11,696 nt of DNA, from positions 1 through 11,696 of the forward strand of contig CACXFY010000161.1 in the NCBI GenBank assembly GCA_902767005.1, in the 5' to 3' direction. Positions 6,410 through 11,696 of the stretch are shown here, piece after piece (the first letter of the stretch is position 1; each line of letters begins with the position of its first letter). The position numbers were made by a program, and so were the translations under genes. This DNA is from an uncultured Erysipelotrichaceae bacterium (GTDB taxonomy: Bacteria; Bacillota_I; Bacilli_A; RF39; UBA660). The notes under the pieces were generated by a model. That model saw only the letters and a program-made list of their open reading frames with translations. It did not search any database and was not told where the DNA came from.

Positions 6410-7747
6410 ATGAATAAAAAAATGGTTTTTAGATTACTATTTATTTTTACTTTTTCATTATTATTATATTTAGTATTTGGTTTTAATATTAATAATGAAG
6501 ATGGTTTTAATAATTTTATGTTTAGTTATGCATTAGTAAAGGGTGAAATACCATATTTAGATTTTAATACTATTAGCACGCCTTTATATATGTTTTATCA
6601 AGCTATTTTTTTATTAATTAGTAATCAATATATTATGTTTTTGATTGGTCAATGTATTTTGATAACAGTAATGTTTTATATACTGTTTAAAGAATACGAT
6701 AAAAAAGCATATTATGTTTTACTTGCGATGATAGGTCTTAAATTTAGTGGATTTGCATCAACATATAATTTTATGTGTTTATTCATGATGTTTGTTTTAC
6801 TATACTTAGAGAATAATTATAATAAAAAAGATTATTTGATAGGTTTTATTATTGGGCTATGTGCTTTATCTAAGCATACTATCGGATTATTCTTTGTTTT
6901 ACCAACTTTGTTTTATTATTATAAAGATATTAAAAGGATTGGTAAAAGATTTATAGGTTTTATGATTCCATGGTTAGTTTTAATTATTTATTTGATTATA
7001 AATAAAGCTCTATATAGTTTTATAGATTTATGTTTCTTAGGATTATTTGATTTTGGAACATCTAATGGTGGTAAATTTAGTATTTGGATAATTGTTTCAA
7101 TTGTACTTTTAATAATTAGTATTATTTATTATATAAAGAATAAAAGTATTAGAAATTTGTATTTAATATTTACTTTTTTCTTTGCTTTTCCAATATTTGA
7201 TTTATTACATTTTATGTTCTATGTTACTTGTTTTGTTTATATGTTATTACCTAGTTTTAAAGAAGTTAATAAGAGTAGAACAATATTAATAATTGGTTTA
7301 TTATTAGAATTATTTGTTTTTAATGTTGCTATGATATTTAGAGGTGTATCTTCTGCATATTATGATTCTAGTTATAAGCATTTGTTTGCGAAACGGGATT
7401 TTACTATTAGTATTAAAAATGTTTCTAAAAAGATTAAGGTATGTGAATATTACGAAGATAAAAAACCTATTATTATTTCTGGTATTAAACCAATATATGA
7501 TGTTTCACATGATAAAAGAATAGATTATTATAATGTCTATTTATATGGTAATCATGGATATAATGGAACTGAAAAAATGATTAAGAGTATTTCTAAGATG
7601 CATAAACAATATTTTTTAGTTAATATACTTGATTATGAGACTGATGATAAATATAGTCAGACAAATAAGAATATTACAAAGTATATTATTGATAATAGTA
7701 AATTAATTGAAGAGAAAGATGGTTTTTGGTTATATTATAAGGAGTAG
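6410..7747 (+). CDS. GT-C-like membrane glycosyltransferase, paralog 2 of 3
   Basis: This 445-residue protein has the same plan as the gene before it: basic N-terminus, first helix about 6-25, acidic outer loop with Glu30-Asp31, signature KGEIPYLDF (44-52) then TPL, about 10 further hydrophobic segments, and an extracytoplasmic C-terminal domain from about 310. Shared blocks are YN (119-120), DYLIGFIIGL then SKHTIGL (141-160), KRFIGFMIP (179-187), FLGLFDF (209-215), PIFDLLH (261-267), GNHGY (380-384) and final YYKE. Asp31 aligns with Asp33 of paralog 1 when counted back from the PY pair. The ATG is 6 bases after the preceding stop; AAGGAG at 6395-6400 is formed by the last two codons of paralog 1. 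It probably transfers a lipid-linked sugar to an extracytoplasmic acceptor; specificity is unknown. Confidence 0.8.
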   Translation: MNKKMVFRLLFIFTFSLLLYLVFGFNINNEDGFNNFMFSYALVKGEIPYLDFNTISTPLYMFYQAIFLLISNQYIMFLIGQCILITVMFYILFKEYDKKAYYVLLAMIGLKFSGFASTYNFMCLFMMFVLLYLENNYNKKDYLIGFIIGLCALSKHTIGLFFVLPTLFYYYKDIKRIGKRFIGFMIPWLVLIIYLIINKALYSFIDLCFLGLFDFGTSNGGKFSIWIIVSIVLLIISIIYYIKNKSIRNLYLIFTFFFAFPIFDLLHFMFYVTCFVYMLLPSFKEVNKSRTILIIGLLLELFVFNVAMIFRGVSSAYYDSSYKHLFAKRDFTISIKNVSKKIKVCEYYEDKKPIIISGIKPIYDVSHDKRIDYYNVYLYGNHGYNGTEKMIKSISKMHKQYFLVNILDYETDDKYSQTNKNITKYIIDNSKLIEEKDGFWLYYKE

Positions 7748-7750
7748 TAT

Positions 7751-9109
7751 ATGAATTTTATTAAGAAAAACTATAAATTTATATTATTATTTGTTTTCTT
7801 ATGTTTTATAAGTTTTTTTGTCATGTATGCTGAACTTACTTATGGTACTGTTTGGGAGTATGGTATGAGTCATGCGATTACTTTAGGTCAATTACCATAT
7901 AGAGATTATACTTTAGTTACGACTCCTTTCTTTATTTTTCTTTTTAGTATCGGTTTGTTTATTAAAGATAATTTATTCGTGTTTATATTAGAATTTGTTA
8001 TTTGCTATATGATAATGTTTTATTTTATAGATAAATTATTAGGTAAAAATAGTATTATATTTTTATTAGTTCTATGCTTAATATTATTTAGATCTTTTAT
8101 ACCGACTTATAATAGTTTTTGTTTAGTATTAGTAGTAATACTAATGTATTTAGAAAAAAATAAAAAGAGTGATTATTTAATAGGATTACTACTTGGTTTA
8201 TTAATATTATCTAAGCATTCTATAGGACTTACTGTTTTAATATTTAGTTTAATAGGTATTAGGAATTTTAAAAAGATTGGTAAAAGATTAATAGGGTGTG
8301 GAATACCAATAATTATCTTTTTAATATACTTATTAATTACTAAATCTTTATATCAATTTGTTGATTTAACAATACTTGGTTTATTTGATTTTAATGGCAA
8401 TAATAGATTGGGAGTTAGTATATATCCTATACTAAGTATTATATTAATAATAATTACTATTATATTGATGTTTAAAAATAAGAAAGAATTATTATTTTAT
8501 TATGTATTAGGTAGTATAGGTTTTATCATTCCTATATGTGATAATAGTCATTTTACTTATTTTTTAGCAATATTTGTAATACCAATTATTTATTTATATA
8601 AAGATAAGATTAATATTAAGTATGTTCCATATCTTTTATTAATAGTAATTACAGCTTTAAATATTATAGTTAGATTACCTTTTTATAAAGATATGAAGTT
8701 GTCTCCATTTAATCATTTTGATATGACTATGGGTGAGAAAAGTAGTTTTAATAAGAGTAAGAAAATATTAGTTAAGATGAAGAAGTATGATAATAATATT
8801 ATATTTGCAGAAAAAGGGTCTTTTTATAGTATTATATTAGATAAAAAGATGGATTATTTTACTATTAGTCATAAGGGTAATTATGGATATAATGGTTTTA
8901 ATAAGATGAAGAATAGATTTAATAATTTACATGATACTTATGTGTTTATAGATATAGATTTTTACAAACTATTAAAGAATGATTTAGATAAAGGTCTTAA
9001 GACTAGATTGGCTGATTCACAATTTGATATAGAGTTATGTGAATATATTATGAAGAATAGTCAATTAGTAGAAAAAGTAGAAGATTTTAATATTTATTAT
9101 AAAGAGTAA
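7751..9109 (+). CDS. GT-C-like membrane glycosyltransferase, paralog 3 of 3
   Basis: The third tandem paralog has 452 residues, an N-terminal helix at about 9-26, multiple hydrophobic segments and a C-terminal outer domain from about 310. Shared blocks are GQLPYRDY (46-53) then TTPF, YN (120-121), DYLIGLLLGL then SKHSIGL (141-160), KRLIGCGIP (178-186), LGLFDF (209-214), PICDNSH (261-267), GNYGY (376-380) and YYKE at the end. It departs from the others in the first outer loop: the residue aligned with Asp33/Asp31 is Gly32, although Glu28 and Glu36 are close by, and the signature has Gln and Tyr where the others have Glu and Phe. The C-terminal domain holds a short insertion near 408-425. The ATG is 3 bases after the previous stop with AAGGAG at 7739-7744. 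Its substrate may differ, or it may have lost activity; neither can be shown here. Confidence 0.78.
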   Translation: MNFIKKNYKFILLFVFLCFISFFVMYAELTYGTVWEYGMSHAITLGQLPYRDYTLVTTPFFIFLFSIGLFIKDNLFVFILEFVICYMIMFYFIDKLLGKNSIIFLLVLCLILFRSFIPTYNSFCLVLVVILMYLEKNKKSDYLIGLLLGLLILSKHSIGLTVLIFSLIGIRNFKKIGKRLIGCGIPIIIFLIYLLITKSLYQFVDLTILGLFDFNGNNRLGVSIYPILSIILIIITIILMFKNKKELLFYYVLGSIGFIIPICDNSHFTYFLAIFVIPIIYLYKDKINIKYVPYLLLIVITALNIIVRLPFYKDMKLSPFNHFDMTMGEKSSFNKSKKILVKMKKYDNNIIFAEKGSFYSIILDKKMDYFTISHKGNYGYNGFNKMKNRFNNLHDTYVFIDIDFYKLLKNDLDKGLKTRLADSQFDIELCEYIMKNSQLVEKVEDFNIYYKE

Positions 9110-9115
9110 TTAGTC

Positions 9116-9144
9116 TTTTCAAGATTAAAAAAGTATAGTATAAT
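9116..9144 (+). promoter_or_regulatory. Promoter of ftsA-ftsZ
   Basis: A TTTTCA -35 (9116-9121, 4 of 6 consensus) and a perfect TATAAT -10 (9139-9144) are separated by 17 bp, within the 58 bases between the third GT-C-like gene and ftsA. Transcription would start near 9151. There is no terminator between the two genes, so read-through from upstream can add to this promoter. Confidence 0.7.
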
Positions 9145-9154
9145 TAATAAAGAT

Positions 9155-9159
9155 AGGAG
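9155..9159 (+). promoter_or_regulatory. Shine-Dalgarno AGGAG that sets the ftsA start
   Basis: AGGAG lies 8 bases upstream of ATG 9168. A GTG at 9159 in the same frame would begin on the last base of this site, so it cannot use it; ATG 9168 is the better start and also gives the usual short FtsA N-terminus (MGNIYTGIELGT). Confidence 0.7.
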
Positions 9160-9167
9160 TGGATACT

Positions 9168-10406
9168 ATGGGTAATATTTATACTGGTATTGAACTTGGT
9201 ACTGATAGTGTAAAAATAGTAGTGTGTGAAAAGACATCAGATAAATATGAAGTATTAGCTTCTATTAGTAGGGAATCTAATGGTATTAAGAATGGTGAAA
9301 TTATTGATACTAAGTTAGCTGTACGTAGTGTTAGTGGCGCAATTAATCAAATTAATGATATGTTAGATTTTAATGTTACTAAGGCTATTGTTTGTGTTAG
9401 TCCTAAAGATAGTAGTATGAGTATATGTACTGGGGAAGTAGATGTAATTGATTATAATGAAATAGTTGGAGCTGATGTTAGTAACTGTTTACTTGCTGCT
9501 TTAAAGGGAAAAGAGTTTAAAGAAGATGAGTTAGTTACAGTTACACCTATTAATTTCCATATAGATAAGAATAAAGAAGTTCGTGATCCTAAAGGATTAA
9601 AGGGAGCTAAATTAAAGAGTAGAGTAGTTGTTAGTACTGTGCCTAAAGAGCCTTTATATAGATTACTTGAAGTATTAAAGTTAGCTGGAATTGAAGCTGT
9701 AGATATTGCTTATACTAGTACAGGTGATTATTATAGTTGTAAAAATAAAGGTAATGATAATGTAGTTGGAGCAATTATTAATATTGGGGAAGAGACTACT
9801 AATATAGCTATATTTAATAAAGGAATACAGATAAAAAATGGTGCTATTCCAGTTGGTAGTTATAATGTTGATAAAGATGTTTCTTACATTTTTAAGATTA
9901 GTAATCATGACGCTAGAAAGTTAAAAGAAGAGTTTGCTGTTAGTAAGGCATTATATGCAGATGAAGATGAAGTTATGCAAATTACTAATGGTGATGGAGA
10001 GGTTAAAGAGATTAGTCAAGTAGGTATTTCTAAGGTTGTTGAAGCACGTACTCGTGAAATCTTAAAACTTGCTAAAAATGAGATAAAAAACTTAACAAAT
10101 AGGGAAATACGTTATATAATAATTACAGGTGGCTTAAGCGAATTAGCTGGTTTTCAAAATGTTGTGGATGATGAATTTGGATTCATTGCCAAGGTTGCTG
10201 AAATTAAGACTATGGGTATTAGACACAATAAGTTTTCATCAGCATATGGAGTAGTACAATATTTTGATGAAAAATTAGCATTACGTGGTAAAAGTTACAA
10301 CATGGTGAATACAGAAGAAGTAAATAAAGCCATTAGTAATGATAAAGAAACTACTCATAATGAAAATATGATAAGTAAAGTGTTCAGTCACTTTTTCGAT
10401 AATTAA
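9168..10406 (+). CDS. ftsA: Cell division protein FtsA, membrane tether of FtsZ
   Basis: An actin-like protein that anchors FtsZ to the inner membrane face and recruits later divisome proteins. From ATG 9168 it has 412 residues, normal for the family. The phosphate 1 loop region is GIELGTDSVKI (7-17), followed by the FtsA-specific 1C (SHS2) domain at about 80-160. The phosphate 2 region is INIGEETTNIAIF (204-216) and the adenosine motif TGGLSELAGF is at 320-329. A disordered, polar stretch leads to an amphipathic C-terminal membrane-targeting helix, MISKVFSHFF (401-410). Acidic residues usual in the phosphate loops are replaced: Glu9 in loop 1, Asn205 and Asn212 in loop 2, so ATP hydrolysis may be altered. 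ftsZ follows after 12 bases. Confidence 0.96.
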   Translation: MGNIYTGIELGTDSVKIVVCEKTSDKYEVLASISRESNGIKNGEIIDTKLAVRSVSGAINQINDMLDFNVTKAIVCVSPKDSSMSICTGEVDVIDYNEIVGADVSNCLLAALKGKEFKEDELVTVTPINFHIDKNKEVRDPKGLKGAKLKSRVVVSTVPKEPLYRLLEVLKLAGIEAVDIAYTSTGDYYSCKNKGNDNVVGAIINIGEETTNIAIFNKGIQIKNGAIPVGSYNVDKDVSYIFKISNHDARKLKEEFAVSKALYADEDEVMQITNGDGEVKEISQVGISKVVEARTREILKLAKNEIKNLTNREIRYIIITGGLSELAGFQNVVDDEFGFIAKVAEIKTMGIRHNKFSSAYGVVQYFDEKLALRGKSYNMVNTEEVNKAISNDKETTHNENMISKVFSHFFDN

Positions 10407-10418
10407 GGAGGAAGAGGT

Positions 10419-11567
10419 ATGTTAGGTGCTTTAGAAATGGATCAGTTAGCGAAGATTAAAGTTATCGGATTAGGTGGCGGTGGAGGAAACGCTATTAATC
10501 GAATGATTGAGTCTGGGGTTAAAGGTGTTGAATTTATTGCTGCTAATACAGATTTACAAGTTTTAAATACTTCAAAAGCTGATGTTAAGATACAAATAGG
10601 AGCAAATCTTACTGATGGATTAGGAGCTGGTGGAAGACCAGAAATTGGTAAAGAAAGTGCTTTAGAATCAAAGAAAGAAATAGAAGATGCTTTAGCTGGA
10701 GCAGATATGATATTTATTACTGCAGGAATGGGTGGAGGTACTGGAACTGGTGCTGCACCAATTGTTGCGGAAATTGCTCAAGGACTTGGAGCTTTAACAG
10801 TAGCTATCGTTACTAAACCATTCTCATTTGAAGGTAAGAGAAGAATGGAAAATGCACTAGCTGGTATCGAAGAATTAAAGAAACATGTTGATACTTTAAT
10901 AGTTATTCCTAACGATAGATTAAGAGAAATAATTGATAAGACTACTCCAATGTTAGAAGCATTTAAAGAAGTAGATAACGTACTTCGTCGTGGTGTTCAA
11001 AGTATTTCTGATTTAATTGCTGTTGTTGGTCTTGTTAACTTGGACTTTGCTGACGTTAGAGCTGTTATGGAAGGTTCAGGAAGAGCAATCATTGGTATTG
11101 GTATAGGAATGGGTGAAGATAGAGCAATTGAAGCTGCTAAGCAAGCAGTATCTAGTCCATTACTAGAACAATCTATAGATGGAGCAACAGATGCTATTAT
11201 TAATATAACTGGTGGAGTTAATTTAACATTGTTTGAAGCTGAACAAGCAGCCGAAGTTGTAAGAGCAGCATCAAATACAGATATTAATACAATATTTGGT
11301 TCTGTGATTAACGAAAACTTAAATGATGAAGTAATTGTTACAGTTATCGCAACTGGATTTGATAAAGGTAAGAAGAAAGAAATGCCTATTACTTCTGAAA
11401 GTGTTTTTGGAAATAGAAGAAGTGAAGCAAAAGAACAAGAATATAATGAATATGTTCCACCAAGAACAGAAATCTTAAGAGAAGAGAATAATGATGATAA
11501 CAATGATGATAACTCTGGTGGAGTTGATTATGAAGTACCATCATTCTTAAGAGATAGAAATTTCTAG
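10419..11567 (+). CDS. ftsZ: Cell division GTPase FtsZ
   Basis: The tubulin-like GTPase that polymerises into the Z ring. Its 382 residues start with a GTP-binding core: [13 protein letters not shown] (17-29), NTDLQVL (43-49), the tubulin signature [12 protein letters not shown] (103-114) and the PNDRL guanine-region segment (164-168). The T7 synergy loop NLDFADV (207-213) supplies the catalytic acidic residue to the next subunit. The core ends near 316. A linker of about 50 residues, rich in N, D and E toward its end, leads to the conserved C-terminal peptide [11 protein letters not shown] (370-380), which binds FtsA. GGAGG (10407-10411) directly follows the ftsA stop, 7 bases before the ATG; an internal ATG at codon 7 is less likely. 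G+C looks higher than in the GT-C-like genes, as expected for a highly expressed conserved gene. Confidence 0.98.
   Translation: MLGALEMDQLAKIKVIGLGGGGGNAINRMIESGVKGVEFIAANTDLQVLNTSKADVKIQIGANLTDGLGAGGRPEIGKESALESKKEIEDALAGADMIFITAGMGGGTGTGAAPIVAEIAQGLGALTVAIVTKPFSFEGKRRMENALAGIEELKKHVDTLIVIPNDRLREIIDKTTPMLEAFKEVDNVLRRGVQSISDLIAVVGLVNLDFADVRAVMEGSGRAIIGIGIGMGEDRAIEAAKQAVSSPLLEQSIDGATDAIINITGGVNLTLFEAEQAAEVVRAASNTDINTIFGSVINENLNDEVIVTVIATGFDKGKKKEMPITSESVFGNRRSEAKEQEYNEYVPPRTEILREENNDDNNDDNSGGVDYEVPSFLRDRNF
11490..11513 (+). repeat. Perfect 12-bp tandem duplication in the ftsZ linker
   Basis: AATGATGATAAC occurs twice back to back and in frame, encoding NDDN-NDDN at FtsZ residues 358-365 just before the C-terminal peptide. 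It looks like a slippage-type duplication in the disordered linker, where length is tolerant to change. Confidence 0.85.
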
Positions 11568-11593
11568 AATAGTTGAAAAACTATTCTTTTTTT
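11567..11593 (+). terminator. Intrinsic terminator of the ftsZ transcript
   Basis: An 8-bp perfect stem GAATAGTT (11567-11574) / AACTATTC (11579-11586) closes a GAAA tetraloop (11575-11578), and seven Ts follow (11587-11593). The stem begins on the last base of the ftsZ stop codon; one more A-T pair (11566/11587) is possible. Confidence 0.88.
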
Positions 11594-11601
11594 GTTATAA
11601 T
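11573..11601 (+). promoter_or_regulatory. Promoter for the next gene, embedded in the ftsZ terminator
   Basis: TTGAAA (11573-11578, 5 of 6 consensus) and TATAAT (11596-11601, perfect) are exactly 17 bp apart. The -35 is formed by the end of the left stem arm plus the tetraloop of the terminator hairpin. Transcription would start near 11608, about 12 bases before the ATG at 11620. Confidence 0.7.
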
Positions 11602-11619
11602 ATGTAGCCGGTGATAGGT

Positions 11620-11696
11620 ATGCAGTTATCAGATAAAACTTTAGAGTATTATAAGTACTTAGAAGAGATAACTACTAAGATAAATCGGTCTAATGA
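11620..11696 (+). CDS. 5' end of an unidentified gene (partial)
   Basis: An ATG at 11620 opens a frame that stays open to the window edge (25 full codons). It begins MQLSDKTLEYYKYLEEI and looks like a charged helix. GGTGAT (11610-11615) lies 4 bases upstream, the same Shine-Dalgarno type and spacing as before murB. A promoter directly upstream supports a real gene start. An in-frame GTG at 11611 lies inside the Shine-Dalgarno site and is less likely. In Bacillus, spoIIGA follows ftsZ, and that protein begins with membrane helices; this start does not resemble it. Too little is visible to name a family. Confidence 0.6.
   Translation, partial: MQLSDKTLEYYKYLEEITTKINRSN

Noticed and set aside
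9112..9126. Small inverted repeat AGTCTT/AAGATT as a terminator after the third GT-C-like gene
   Set aside because: The 6-bp stem includes a G-T pair and is followed by As, not Ts, on the plus strand; it more likely reflects the -35 region of the ftsA promoter.
9681..9908. Minus-strand frame of 75 codons inside ftsA
   Set aside because: It is antisense to conserved FtsA sequence and is an I/T/N/S-rich low-complexity shadow.
10997..11503. Minus-strand frame of 168 codons inside ftsZ
   Set aside because: It is antisense to conserved FtsZ residues, and its A/S/T/I/P-rich composition simply mirrors the ftsZ codons.
1..11696. Mollicute-type code with TGA as Trp, CRISPR array, insertion sequence, tRNA or rRNA
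   Set aside because: TGA acts as the stop of tmcAL and murG and Trp uses TGG. No regularly spaced repeats, transposase reading frame, terminal inverted repeats or cloverleaf sequence was seen on reading.

Overview
The window comes from a very AT-rich, low-GC Gram-positive type bacterium. Strong Shine-Dalgarno sites (GGAGG, AAGGAG, GGTGAT), AGA-rich arginine usage and the gene order murG-murB-divIB ... ftsA-ftsZ all point to the Bacillota. The small, AT-extreme style is like that of uncultured gut Bacilli near the Erysipelotrichales/RF39/Mollicutes side; that placement is inference. The code is standard: TGA ends tmcAL and murG, and TGG encodes Trp.

Layout. The first 51 bases are the tail of an unidentified plus-strand gene that ends at a bidirectional terminator (51-79). 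From 2231 back to 69 runs a compact minus-strand operon: tmcAL (tRNA-Met acetylcytidine formation), gmk (guanylate kinase, 4-base overlap) and a small two-helix membrane protein. A 137-base divergent intergenic region (2232-2368) holds promoters for both directions. From 2369 to 11567 everything is on the plus strand: murG, murB, divIB, three tandem paralogous multi-spanning membrane proteins that look like GT-C glycosyltransferases, then ftsA and ftsZ. A hairpin terminator follows ftsZ. A promoter overlaps that terminator and drives the start of a further gene cut off by the window end.

How the genes fit together. MurG makes lipid II, MurB makes UDP-MurNAc, DivIB is a divisome scaffold, FtsA anchors FtsZ to the membrane and FtsZ forms the Z ring. 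This is the right half of the classical division and cell wall (dcw) cluster. In Bacillus subtilis the slot between divIB and ftsA carries small ylxW/ylxX/sbp genes; here it holds three roughly 450-residue GT-C-like genes, each translated from a Shine-Dalgarno site made by the last codons of the gene before. ftsA has its own promoter just after the third of these. The left half of the cluster (murE, mraY, murD, ftsW) is not beside murG, which starts a transcript of its own facing away from tmcAL-gmk.

The most interesting content is the GT-C triplet. Its position suggests a role in extracytoplasmic glycosylation of an envelope polymer or protein linked to growth and division, but no substrate can be read from the sequence. 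No mobile element, CRISPR array, tRNA or rRNA was seen, and no stretch over 300 bases lacks a gene.
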